Shown: positions 1 through 8,682 of the stretch, one piece after another
Layout of the letters: each line of letters begins with the position of its first letter
Numbering within the stretch: position 1 is the first letter of the stretch
DNA from: Edaphobacter sp.
GTDB lineage: Bacteria > Acidobacteriota > Terriglobia > Terriglobales > Acidobacteriaceae
DNA: 64,000 bases
Direction of reading: 5' to 3'
NCBI GenBank assembly: GCA_025462645.1
Contig: JAOAPB010000067.1
Location: 1 to 64,000, forward strand
Notes under the pieces: model-generated
What the model saw: only the letters and a program-made list of their open reading frames with translations
What the model was told of the DNA's origin: nothing
Database searches by the model: none
Made by a program: the position numbers and the translations under genes

Positions 1-208
1 CGCCTCCGGAAGGTTCGACCAGAAATCCCAGTTGCTGTCCGCGCTCCGCATGCCCGTCCTCGGATCACGTTTGATCGCATGGTTGAGATCCGGGAACTTG
101 AGCGGATCGCGCAGAAAGAAGACCGGGTGTTGTTACCCACAAGGTCCCAGTTGCCCTCGTCCGTATAGAACTTCAACGCGAATCCGCGGATATCTCGCTC
201 GGCGTCGA
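1..208 (-). pseudogene. Catalase fragment, truncated and frameshifted
   Basis: Read on the minus strand, this stretch gives [20 protein letters not shown] followed, after a change of frame at about 124-131, by [14 protein letters not shown] and later [17 protein letters not shown]. These are central motifs of monofunctional haem catalases, which convert hydrogen peroxide to water and oxygen. The N-terminal part, which holds the catalytic His, is absent: recognisable catalase sequence stops near 208 and glycosyltransferase sequence on the other strand begins near 283. The frame change looks like a single missing base in the codons for Asn-Asn-Thr-Pro. The 3' end lies beyond the left edge. I regard it as a dead remnant. 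Confidence 0.75.
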
Positions 209-282
209 CCTCGGCGAAGGTTTGCATCAGCGCGCCCACGGTCTCGTGCACCATATGGCTGTGCAGATCTCCGAGGTGCTGA

Positions 283-1280
283 CCAGTATTACTCTTTCTT
301 GTGCTCGCTGCGTTGTGGCTTGCGCCTTGGGCCAGCTTCCTTCCTATGGCAGCCTCTTGGTCTCTGCGAGCCTTCGGTAGCAACTCTTCCGCTTCAGTAG
401 AAGCGCGCCATACCACTCTGATCCTTCTCCTTTGGGCTGGTATGGTGCTCGCCTTCTTTTGCCTCTCATCCAGGCAAGAGTATTATTCGCTGCCCGCCTT
501 GCCGGCTCTGGCACTTTTGATCGGGGGGCTTTTGGCGCGAGCACATGAAGGCAATCCCGTCGCTGAGCGGCAGGTGCTCCTCGCCAGCCGATGACTCCTG
601 CAGCCCCAGTCGCTTCTCATAGCCGCGATCACCGGCTACTTCGATATTTCGGCGCCCGTACCGCCGACTGGAACGGACATCTCATCTCTACTCTTCTCCG
701 ACCCAGCGAAGTACAACCTCGCCCTCGGCCATGTCTTCGACCTCACAGGCCGCGCCATGGGCTGTTCCGGGGACCGCTGGCAATGGTATGCGGCGCCATG
801 CTCGTCGGCGGACCTCTCAGTCATCTCTTCCGTTTGCGGCGCCGGCACCTCTTCGCCAACCTCTCATTGACTGTTGCCAGCATTGCCGTGTTGCTGAGCG
901 TACACGAAGGGCTCACCCGCTTCTATCCGATTCTTGGATCGAAACCCCTTGCGATCGCTATCAATGGCGTATATCAGCCAGGCGACCGCATCCTCATCGA
1001 TGGCGAATATACGCTTGGTTCAACTCTCAACTTTTACACGCAGCATCCGGTCTCGCTTGTCGATGGTCGAATGAATGGAACCTGGTATGGCAGCTACTGG
1101 CCGGATGCCCCACATATTTTTGAGACGAACGATTCCCTGCACATATTGTGGTCCTCCAATTCCGCTCGCATCTTTCTGCTTACCTACAATCCTGCTCGCG
1201 CCGCCGACCTATCCCCCTATGGTCCCGTCTATCGGCTTGCATTTTCTGGAGGAAAGACAGTTCTCTCGAACCAACCATGA
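283..1280 (+). pseudogene. ArnT/PMT-like membrane glycosyltransferase, C-terminal remnant
   Basis: A hydrophobic segment (about 286-580) contains [19 protein letters not shown], typical of the C-terminal membrane half of lipid-linked-sugar-dependent (ArnT/PMT type) glycosyltransferases. The same frame continues past an in-frame TGA at 592-594 (LLIAAITGYFDISAP, then DPAKYNLALGHVFDLTG). It then shifts near 757-763, where ATG-GGC-CTG appears to have lost a C, into the frame ending at 1280 (GLFRGPLAMVCGAML, soluble C-terminal domain with PGDRILIDGEYTLGSTLNFY). The N-terminal catalytic loop region is missing. One stop, one frameshift and a missing 5' part make this a pseudogene. Confidence 0.7.
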
Positions 1281-1588
1281 TGGGCATCTACTTCTTCAGG
1301 ACACTCGGCACGAAACTTCCGCGAGCAGATCGATGTCATACAAATCCTTACACATCTTCCACACATCCTGACAGCGTTGTTCTGCCAATCCAGCTAGCTT
1401 CAATACAGCACGGAGGCACAACGAGGTGCGCATCTATCTCATCGCTCGTGCGAACGTGAAGCATTTCCGAACGTCAGGTGAACTAGGCGCGATCCGAAGA
1501 GTACCTCCCATCGGCGCAACAAACTCTATCTTTGGGCTACTTGCCCCTGCATCCCCCTTTAGGCAGGAAATGAACACTCTTTATCAAG

Positions 1589-2965
1589 ATGAAACCACTC
1601 GAACGTCGACTTCACATCGAGCAGATTTGGCTCTCTATCAGGTCAGTCGCGATGTCTTTGCCATTAGTAGTCTGCTGCGCTTTGGTGCTTCGAATCGTGG
1701 TAGTTACATTTAGTTTCCACAGCATTGCAGCACCTTCCCACGACCATGCAGAGTTTGGCGCTGAGATGGGGTGGGTTGCTCGCAGCTTGGCATTTGGCCA
1801 TGGATTCAGCTCGCCATTCTTCCCAACGACCGGGCCTACCGCTCTGGTGCCACCACTTTTTCCATACTTGCTGGCCCTGGTCTTCCACACGTTTGGTATC
1901 TACACCGCCAAGTCCGCTTTGGTTATCTTGTCGCTCGACAGCTTGTTCTCAGCGCTGACCTGCATCCCGATCTATCTGAGCCTAAAATACACTGCGGGCG
2001 AAAGGCCAGCGCAGCTCGCATCCTGGCTCTGGGCAATCTACCCGTTCTCAATCTACTTCTCTGCAGCTGAGGTCTGGGACTTTGCCTTAACCTCTCTTCT
2101 GTTTGCAACCTGCTTTTGTTTGGCTCAGCGGCTTCATTGCAAGATCGTTTCTTGGCATGGTTCGGGTTCGGCGTTCTGTACGGAGTCACGGTTCTCTCGA
2201 ATCCCTCCGTTCTCTCGCTGTTTCCCTTTCTTCTGCTAACGGCTCTTTGGAAGGTTAGACGCGTAGGTGGCCGCTGGCTGCTCTTCGGGATTGTGACCAT
2301 TGTCGCTCTTGCCACTGTCGTTGGAGCATGGACCGTCCGCAACGATCGTGTCATGCACGCTGCCTCTCCCATCCGCGACGGTTTCTGGCTTGAATTCTGG
2401 GCCGGCAACAACGGCGATACCTCCGAGTCAAATCCATCCTGGGCGCATCCTGCCAGCAATCCTGTCGAAATGCAAAAGTTTGAAGCTGAGAGAGAACCGG
2501 CCTACCTTGCTAGCAAGCACACCATGGCAGTGAACTTCGTGCGTCATCATCCGATCTTCTCCGCTGGTGTTTCATTCCGCCGCGCTGCTCGCTTCTGGAC
2601 CGGATTCTGGAGTTTTCGGCCAAGCTATCTGCACTCCGAACCGCTGGATGTACCGAATGTTTTCTTTTGCACTGGCATCACGTTTTTTATGCTTCGGGGA
2701 ATACGCCGTTGGTGGAAGATGGATCGGCGCCACGCGGTTCCTTACCTGATATTGCTGATCGTGTTTCCGTTGCCCTACTACCTAACACACTCGTCTATGG
2801 ACTATCGGCAACCGATTGAACCTGAGATTGTCATGTTGGTAACCCATAGGCCTCTTCGACATCAGGGATTGGATCGGGCAGCAAACTCTGGCGCGGTCGA
2901 AGACTCCCGTCAGTAACCAACCAGAACCTCAGATGGCCTACAGACTATCCGGAGAATCGATCTGA
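1589..2965 (+). pseudogene. PMT-family-like membrane glycosyltransferase, two frameshifts
   Basis: The N-terminal part (1589 to about 2140) has a membrane segment near residue 25 and a luminal loop with DHAEFGAEMGWVARSLAFGH, as in integral-membrane glycosyltransferases related to the dolichyl-phosphate-mannose type. Near 2140 the frame changes (RLH then LQDRFLAWFGFG) and stays shifted to about 2845, covering more membrane segments and a loop with FWAGNNG. It then returns to the first frame, reading GLFDIRDWIGQQTL and stopping at 2963-2965. The frames therefore run 2-1-2. The gene is broken as read, either by real indels or by base-calling errors. The substrate cannot be inferred. Confidence 0.65.
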
Positions 2966-3571
2966 GAGATGAGGAGCTTATAGATAAAATGCAGAACGAC
3001 ATTGATGAAGAGGGTTTCCGCAATCATCAGGCTCTTACGAAACCTCACCGTACGTTTCATGAATCAGGTTCGCACATTGCTTCTGGAAAGCGCCATACCG
3101 ATATATGGCCACAACAGGACAGGAAGTTGCGAAGCTCTCTGATCGTATTACAACCCCAACGTGCTACCGGACTATCAGGCAGACCGCCAACAGATGACAA
3201 GTAGTGTGTTGTCAATCGAAGCTTTGTGCGGTTCCGGGACGTAAACGATCTCGTGGCGCGGAGCATGAGGGCGCTGCTTCGCGATGACGATTCATCGTTC
3301 GCGGGGGCCCTACAAAATTCTACGTTCCGCTGACTCCTCCTTGACGGAATATGTGCAACCGGTCACCCAGAATGAAAATATAGGTGGTCACTCAATGCTT
3401 GAAAAAAAGTGTTTTGTTTGCAGACTGACTGTGTTAGCCCTATTCATGGTGGGCATTGCGCCCAGGTTTCCGATGCAGAGGCCCGATTGCAACGCCGGCG
3501 CGTTGTACGTGCCGAACACGAAGAGGGCTGCATTGGCTAGCATCAAGGCTGTAATCAGCGGTTTCAGCGCC
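2966..3571. other. Intergenic/decayed stretch, no confident gene
   Basis: Short open stretches on both strands give fragments with protein-like runs but no start, length or family that I can support. The minus strand next to the end of the phosphatase gene (3395-3565) has a short hydrophobic reading (PLITALMLANAALFVFG) lacking a good ribosome binding site. The stretch sits between decayed glycosyltransferases and an intact gene, so it is probably more decayed DNA. Confidence 0.4.
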
Positions 3572-5044
3572 CTAAATGATACGCGGGCGTAAGGGTGTTT
3601 GTTCCGGCATGTTACCGATATCGATTACCACTAGAGTAATGTCGTCGGCCTGCGCGCGGGTGCTCCCGCTCCCGGGCCACCCAAGCACCTTATCAAGCAA
3701 ACGCTCAGCAAACTGTTCAGCCGCAAGATCCTGGTGGGTCGCAATGAAGTCAGCCAACTGGGTCTCTCCGAACGCCTCGCCCTGAGCGTTCACTGCCTCC
3801 ACCAGCCCGTCGGTGTAGACCAGCAGGCGGTCACCCGTTTCTAACGTGAATTCTGTTTGCTCATATTCCTCACTTGACCGCACGCCTAGCAATAATCCAC
3901 TCTCATTCAACTCGAGCAAGGTTCGCGTAGCGCTTTGCCAGAGCAGCAACGGCGGATGCCCGGCAGCGGAGTAACACCCCATTCGCCTGGCTTGATCAAG
4001 AAACACATAGACCGCCGTCGCGTATTGCCCCTGCGCCTGGCGACAGAGTGTGGAGTTCAACCCCGCGATGACCTTGCCAGGTTCTGCTCCAACATCCATG
4101 TGCGCAGACACCGCCACTTTAACCATCGAGGCTACCAGCGCTGCAGGTACTCCATGCCCGGTAACATCGGCTACCACAATTCCTAAGCAGTCTGGCCGAA
4201 ACACCAGAAAATCGTAGAAATCTCCCGCTACTGCCCGCATAGGCGCATACCGGACGGCGAGGTTGAAACTCTCCATCTCGGGGTTTGTGCGCGGCAGGAT
4301 TGAGCTCTGAATTCGCGTAGCCGCTCGCATCTCTTCGCCCAACGAAACCAGCTGCCTTTCATTCGCGAGAACCCGTCGCGTTGCCACGTAACCGAGACAG
4401 CAAATCAGCACGAACAGTCCATATGGCTCAGTGTCCGCGTGCCAGTCGAACAATCGTGTGCTGGCAATGCGATCGTGTGCGAATGTCAGAAAGAGAGCAC
4501 CCAATCCCAGAGACAAAATGCCCTGGTCCTGCACCTGCGGACGCTTATATCCCATCAGGCGCCCCAGCAGGAGAATCGCGGGCAAGAGGAAAACAGTTCC
4601 GATCCCAGCTGTCGGGACCAGGTCCGGGCGCCTCTTAATCACGATGCTCGCAAACGCAATCGTGGCGAATACCACATAGGCCCATATCAACCAGCGGACG
4701 GACGAACGCCAGCCTTTGCCGTAAAAATCCTCGAAGAGCAGCAGGGCTGGAACGAGAGTCGCAAACTCGACCAATTTACTGACGAAGGGCCAAACCCCCT
4801 GCGGTTCACCGAAGGCCATCTGGAATGGGGTTGTGTTCGTAAGCAATCGTAGGCCATATGGGCCGGCGAATAACCCGAACCAGAGCAAGACTCGCTCGCC
4901 CGATTGCCACCGGGACAGATGTACAACAACTGCAGCCACCCCAATCGCCGCAATGATGGAGCCAAGGATCACCAGCGGAAGATTCCCGCGTAGGTTGGAC
5001 CGCAACTGCTCATCAGAGACTGCCAGGAGGAGCGCGTTGATCAC
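3572..5044 (-). CDS. PP2C/SpoIIE-type serine phosphatase with membrane sensor domain
   Basis: A 490-residue protein with two parts. The first ~240 residues are hydrophobic with about seven membrane segments. From about 250 a SpoIIE/RsbU-type PP2C domain follows, with metal-binding motifs VAGDFYDF and ADVTGHGVPAAL, then VYTDGLVEA, and DDITLVVI near the end. Such phosphatases dephosphorylate anti-sigma-factor antagonists in partner-switching stress pathways; that role is from the family, and no partner is encoded nearby. The start is GTG at 5044. The membrane half probably senses a signal and controls the cytoplasmic phosphatase. It reads away from the HtrA-like gene at 5228. Confidence 0.88.
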   Translation of the reverse strand: MINALLLAVSDEQLRSNLRGNLPLVILGSIIAAIGVAAVVVHLSRWQSGERVLLWFGLFAGPYGLRLLTNTTPFQMAFGEPQGVWPFVSKLVEFATLVPALLLFEDFYGKGWRSSVRWLIWAYVVFATIAFASIVIKRRPDLVPTAGIGTVFLLPAILLLGRLMGYKRPQVQDQGILSLGLGALFLTFAHDRIASTRLFDWHADTEPYGLFVLICCLGYVATRRVLANERQLVSLGEEMRAATRIQSSILPRTNPEMESFNLAVRYAPMRAVAGDFYDFLVFRPDCLGIVVADVTGHGVPAALVASMVKVAVSAHMDVGAEPGKVIAGLNSTLCRQAQGQYATAVYVFLDQARRMGCYSAAGHPPLLLWQSATRTLLELNESGLLLGVRSSEEYEQTEFTLETGDRLLVYTDGLVEAVNAQGEAFGETQLADFIATHQDLAAEQFAERLLDKVLGWPGSGSTRAQADDITLVVIDIGNMPEQTPLRPRII

Positions 5045-5227
5045 AATGGGACCTGCCTAGACGTTCTTGCTGAACCTTAGGGCACGCCTCGCGATCCTGA
5101 ATCAGGGAATAACAACGAGCTCTCCTTCAGGCGGAGCGAGCACCTCGACAGTATAGCGGGAGACCGCCAGGGCAGGCTTGCCGGAGACGAATCTCATTTG
5201 ACGGCGTGACCTGGTCATCTGGCGGAT
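5045..5227. other. Divergent intergenic region with a possible 31-codon ORF
   Basis: This lies between the divergent phosphatase and HtrA-like genes. On the minus strand, 5102-5197 encodes a 31-residue peptide (MRFVSGKPALAVSRYTVEVL and a short tail) with protein-like composition but no recognisable family and no clear Shine-Dalgarno sequence. Promoters for both neighbours must lie here, but I could not pick convincing -35/-10 pairs. Confidence 0.2.
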
Positions 5228-6196
5228 GTGCCTCAACCTATGGAAGTGCCATCATTGGCTCGTCAAGTGGAGGACATGATGATAAGCGGAAATCAGAACT
5301 CAGCGGTCTGGAACTCGTTGTCCAGATCCATATCAGAAGCAATCGAAGCAGTCCAGGACAGCATCGTCACCATTCATGGAGGAGGCCGTTCGACCTCAAG
5401 CGGAGTTGTGTGGCGACCTGGTGTCGTCGTAACTGTGCGTAACGGTCTCCGTCGCGGTGAAGTAATCAAAGTGGCCTGCGGGGACGAGCCATTCAACGCT
5501 AGTGTTGCAGGAGCTGATGCGGGAACCGACCTCGCGGTGCTTCGCGTAGAGTCCAACAGCCTGAAACCCGCTGAGACCAGCGATCTCGAGAGTACGCGCG
5601 TCGGGGAGCTTGTGCTCTCCGTCGGCCGTTCTGTGCTGGGGGACATCTCGGCCAGCTCAGGAATCATCGCGCGTCTTGGCAGCCCCTGGCGAACCTGGCG
5701 CGGGGGGCAGATTGATCGCCTCCTTCGACCTGATGTTCGACTTTACGCAGGCCAGGCCGGCAGCGCACTGGTGAACGAACAGCATCGGGTTCTGGGTATC
5801 AATAGCCCGGCTTTAGCTCGTAATGCCATCATCACCGTGCCGACACAGACCATCGATCGGGTTGTCGACGCAATCCTTGAACGCGGGCACGTGCCTCGGC
5901 CTTTTCTCGGTTTCGCGATGCAAGCCGTTCCTGTTCCCGAGACGCTGCGCGCTCAGTTCGCCGAGGGAGCCGACCAGGTTCTCCTGGTTCTGCACGTCGA
6001 ACCTAATTCTCCTGCAGCTTCAACGGGAGTGCTGGTGGGAGATCTGATCGTGTCACTGAATGGCGATCCCGTTCATGATGTTCGTGATGCTTTTCATTGG
6101 ATTGCCAGATTGAGTGTCGGAGACCCTGTATCTCTTGTCGTGATCCGGGGAGGCGCGAGAATGGAGTTGACGTTAACTGTGGCGGATCGTGGTTGA
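5228..6196 (+). CDS. HtrA/DegP-like S1C protein with degenerate protease site and PDZ domain
   Basis: A 322-residue protein with a trypsin-like fold (about 35-215) and a C-terminal PDZ domain (about 220-320, VEPNSPAASTGVLVGDLIVS). The Asp of the triad is kept in GTDLAVLRV. The region of the catalytic His (normally TNNHVV) reads VTVRNGL, and the serine loop (normally GNSGGPLV) reads GQAGSALV, so both His and Ser are replaced. It has no clear signal peptide. It is probably a non-proteolytic binding or regulatory protein. The start may be GTG 5228 or ATG 5240. The gene overlaps the LuxR gene by 8 bp, which suggests translational coupling and a shared function. Confidence 0.85.
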   Translation: MPQPMEVPSLARQVEDMMISGNQNSAVWNSLSRSISEAIEAVQDSIVTIHGGGRSTSSGVVWRPGVVVTVRNGLRRGEVIKVACGDEPFNASVAGADAGTDLAVLRVESNSLKPAETSDLESTRVGELVLSVGRSVLGDISASSGIIARLGSPWRTWRGGQIDRLLRPDVRLYAGQAGSALVNEQHRVLGINSPALARNAIITVPTQTIDRVVDAILERGHVPRPFLGFAMQAVPVPETLRAQFAEGADQVLLVLHVEPNSPAASTGVLVGDLIVSLNGDPVHDVRDAFHWIARLSVGDPVSLVVIRGGARMELTLTVADRG

Positions 6197-6905
6197 CCAT
6201 CGCAAACACGAAACACAAGGTCGAGCGGAGCAGGAGACCGTACGTCCGCTCGACCAGTTGCTTGTACTGCCATGTGTCGATTCGACGTTGCATTCGAGCT
6301 ACTTCGAAGGTCTTCAAGGGGCGCGAGGCGTGGATTTGCTGCGCATCACACTTCCGTCAACTCTGCTCTTTCGTGCGCAGAGCGACAATCCCGATGCTAT
6401 TGTGATTGTCACCGAAGAGTCATTTCCTGCAACGTGGGGAAATAACAGCTCCCTGGAAGAAGTCTTCTCTGATACTCCTACGGTCTTACTAGCCGGAAGA
6501 CCAAGTGCTGCCATCGCGAGAAGGGCTTCGCGGTTGAAGATACGCTCCGTGCTTCCGTTGGTCATAACGACTCATCAGCTTGTTGCCGCGATTGCAGCGA
6601 CGGTAGCTGGCTTCGCTGTCGCCATGCCACAACCCTTTCTCTCGGTTGAAGATGAGATTCAGGGTATTCGCTTCGAGTCGAGCAATTCCGCACAACTGTT
6701 TTCAGCAGAACATCTAACTGCAAGAGAAGTGGAGGTCTTACGTCTGGTGGCTCTTGGGCAGGGAAATAAGGAGGTAGCTGCGCATCTCAAAGTGTCGGAA
6801 CACACCGTGAAGTTCCATGTCAGCTCCGTTCTCGCCAAGCTCGGCGCCCGAAGCCGGACAGAAGCCGTAACGATCGGCATCCTGCGCGGCTTGGTTGCCA
6901 TTTAA
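6189..6905 (+). CDS. LuxR/FixJ-type transcriptional regulator
   Basis: A 238-residue protein. The first ~150 residues resemble a receiver-like or sensory domain without a clear phosphoacceptor Asp site. The C-terminal ~65 residues are a classical LuxR helix-turn-helix: LTAREVEVLRLVALGQGNKE, then VSEHTVKFHVSSVLAKLGA. GTG at 6189 overlaps the end of the preceding pseudo-protease gene, so the pair is probably co-translated. The inference is that the protease-fold protein modulates the regulator. The target genes are unknown. Confidence 0.85.
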   Translation: MVDHRKHETQGRAEQETVRPLDQLLVLPCVDSTLHSSYFEGLQGARGVDLLRITLPSTLLFRAQSDNPDAIVIVTEESFPATWGNNSSLEEVFSDTPTVLLAGRPSAAIARRASRLKIRSVLPLVITTHQLVAAIAATVAGFAVAMPQPFLSVEDEIQGIRFESSNSAQLFSAEHLTAREVEVLRLVALGQGNKEVAAHLKVSEHTVKFHVSSVLAKLGARSRTEAVTIGILRGLVAI

Positions 6906-7163
6906 AATGGATCACCTCGGTTGTGCCGCCACGACTCCGGGCGGGTGGTCGGCAAAGCGGAAGGTTATCCGAAACGGGCTTCTGGGACTCTCTGTGTGTG
7001 TAAATCGCCAATGCACTCGGCGAAAAAAGGTATCGCTCAGTAGCGTTCAATAGCAATAGGTCTGGGCAAGGGCGTCCAGGTCGCTCTAAACGTACTATTT
7101 TTATCTTTGGCTTTTTGACCTTTGGCGTGGTGACCTCAGTTAGACGTCGGATAGGATGTGCTC

Positions 7164-7622
7164 ATGAAAGTTTATCTGAGTGTTTGCTTTGTTTTCTTTT
7201 CTCTGGCTGGGATGGGCGGAGGGGTGGCGGGGGCGCAGACGGTGGCGTCGGCAGGGCCGAAGGTGCTCTCACAGGCTGAGGTTCTGGTCTTTGACCAGAT
7301 GCCGGCGAATAAGACGGCGTCCGGAGGAGAGAGCCGGAACCTGCAGCACGGCGCTCTGACCACGGGCGAGACGGTGGCACTGCATGAGTCGATGCTGCCA
7401 GTGGGTAGTGTGTCGGGGCCGCAGCAGCATGTGATTCAGCACTCGGAGCTCATCGTGGTGCGGGAGGGTACGGTGATGTTCGAGCATGGGGACAAGGCGG
7501 ACAAGGCTGGGCCTGGGGATGTGATCTACGTGGCCTTTGGGACGATGCACCGGCTGAGGAATGTGGGAGACGCTCCGGCGAAGTACGTGGTGATTGCAAT
7601 TGGCGGGGACACGAAAAAGTAG
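7164..7622 (+). CDS. Exported cupin-fold protein (cupin 1 of 3)
   Basis: About 152 residues. It has an N-terminal signal peptide (hydrophobic to about residue 20, Ala-Gly-Ala-Gln cleavage region) and a single cupin_2 barrel with HSELIVVREGTVMFEHGD and PGDVIYVAFGTMHRLRN. I chose ATG 7164 rather than GTG 7158 because the spacing to GGAT matches the two following paralogues. The family is metal- or ligand-binding and its substrate cannot be told from sequence. Some metal-ligand positions of the first cupin motif (HxH) are altered here (PQQHVIQHSE), unlike the next two copies. Confidence 0.82.
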   Translation: MKVYLSVCFVFFSLAGMGGGVAGAQTVASAGPKVLSQAEVLVFDQMPANKTASGGESRNLQHGALTTGETVALHESMLPVGSVSGPQQHVIQHSELIVVREGTVMFEHGDKADKAGPGDVIYVAFGTMHRLRNVGDAPAKYVVIAIGGDTKK

Positions 7623-7659
7623 CTGGTGAGAGGTAGGACAAGTCGTTTAGGATGGCGGC

Positions 7660-8136
7660 ATGAAAAATCTGAATCGTCGTGAACTTTGTGTTGCCCTTTC
7701 GGCCTTTGCGGCGATGGGCAGTGTGGCGGCTGAAGGGCAGACTCCTGCGATGCCCGGAGCGCCGGGTGAGAAGACGCTTTCGACACCGCAGGCGTTTTCG
7801 TTTGATTCGCTGCCGGTGAAGAAGACGGAGAATGGGATGTCGCGGGCGGTGACACAGGGCGTGCTGCCGACGGGCGAGGCGGTGGAGATGCATGAGACGA
7901 CGCTGCTGCCGGGGCATATGCCGCATCCGGCGCACAAGCACAGGCACTCGGAGTTCATGATGATTCGCGAGGGCGCGATCGAGTTCGACAACGATGGGAA
8001 GAAGGAGACGGTGGGGCCGGGTGGGGTGATCTTCGCGACGTCGGGGATTATGCACGGGATCAAGAATGTGGGGGATGCTCCGGCGAACTACTTTGTGATT
8101 GCGATTGGGCGGGAGTCCGGGGTGCAGAAGGTTTAG
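7660..8136 (+). CDS. Exported cupin-fold protein (cupin 2 of 3)
   Basis: 158 residues. The N-terminus MKNLNRRELCVALSAFAAMG has an Arg-Arg pair before a hydrophobic stretch and looks like a Tat or Sec signal. The cupin motifs are PHPAHKHRHSEFMMIREG and PGGVIFATSGIMHGIKN, with a His-rich first motif fit for metal binding. The leader and the upstream bases (AGGATGGCGGCATGAA) are almost identical to those of the next gene, so these two are a recent tandem duplication. Function beyond a cupin fold is unknown. Confidence 0.83.
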   Translation: MKNLNRRELCVALSAFAAMGSVAAEGQTPAMPGAPGEKTLSTPQAFSFDSLPVKKTENGMSRAVTQGVLPTGEAVEMHETTLLPGHMPHPAHKHRHSEFMMIREGAIEFDNDGKKETVGPGGVIFATSGIMHGIKNVGDAPANYFVIAIGRESGVQKV

Positions 8137-8185
8137 TGCGCGGCCGGTGTGGCACGTGCCGCAGTTGGTCGGGTAGGATGGCGGC

Positions 8186-8659
8186 ATGAAGAATCTGAAT
8201 CGGCGTGAAGTTTGTGTTGCTCTGTCGGCCCTTGCGGCGATGGGCAGCGTGGCGGCGGAGGCACAGGCAGGTGATGCGGTTGGCGGCGGGCCGGTGCTGG
8301 CGCATTCGGCTATCTTTCCTCTTGACCAGCTTCCGGTGAAGGCCTCGGCGAATGGCGGGGAGAGCCGGGCGGTTATCCACGGGACGCTGGCTACGGGGGA
8401 GTTTGTGGAGTCGCATGAGACGACGCTGCCGCCGGGGCAGATGCCGCATCGGCCTCACCGGCACAGCCACTCGGAGTTTCTACTTATCCGCGAGGGGAGG
8501 CTGGAGGTCGACACGGACGGGAAGAAGGAGCTGATTGGGCCGGGAGCCGTCGTCTTCACCGCATCGAACGTTATGCATGGGCTGAAGAATGTGGGCGACA
8601 CACCGGCTCTGTACTTCGTGGTCGCGGTGGGGAAGCAGTCTGAACCGAAGTTTGCCTAG
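8186..8659 (+). CDS. Exported cupin-fold protein (cupin 3 of 3)
   Basis: 157 residues, paralogous to the two preceding genes. It begins MKNLNRREVCVALSALAAMG and has PHRPHRHSHSEFLLIREG and PGAVVFTASNVMHGLKN. The near-identical leader and divergent mature part suggest duplication followed by change of the binding pocket. It converges on metG with only about 23 bp between the stop codons. Confidence 0.83.
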   Translation: MKNLNRREVCVALSALAAMGSVAAEAQAGDAVGGGPVLAHSAIFPLDQLPVKASANGGESRAVIHGTLATGEFVESHETTLPPGQMPHRPHRHSHSEFLLIREGRLEVDTDGKKELIGPGAVVFTASNVMHGLKNVGDTPALYFVVAVGKQSEPKFA

Positions 8660-8682
8660 ATGGAGCTGCAGCCGGGCGTCCG

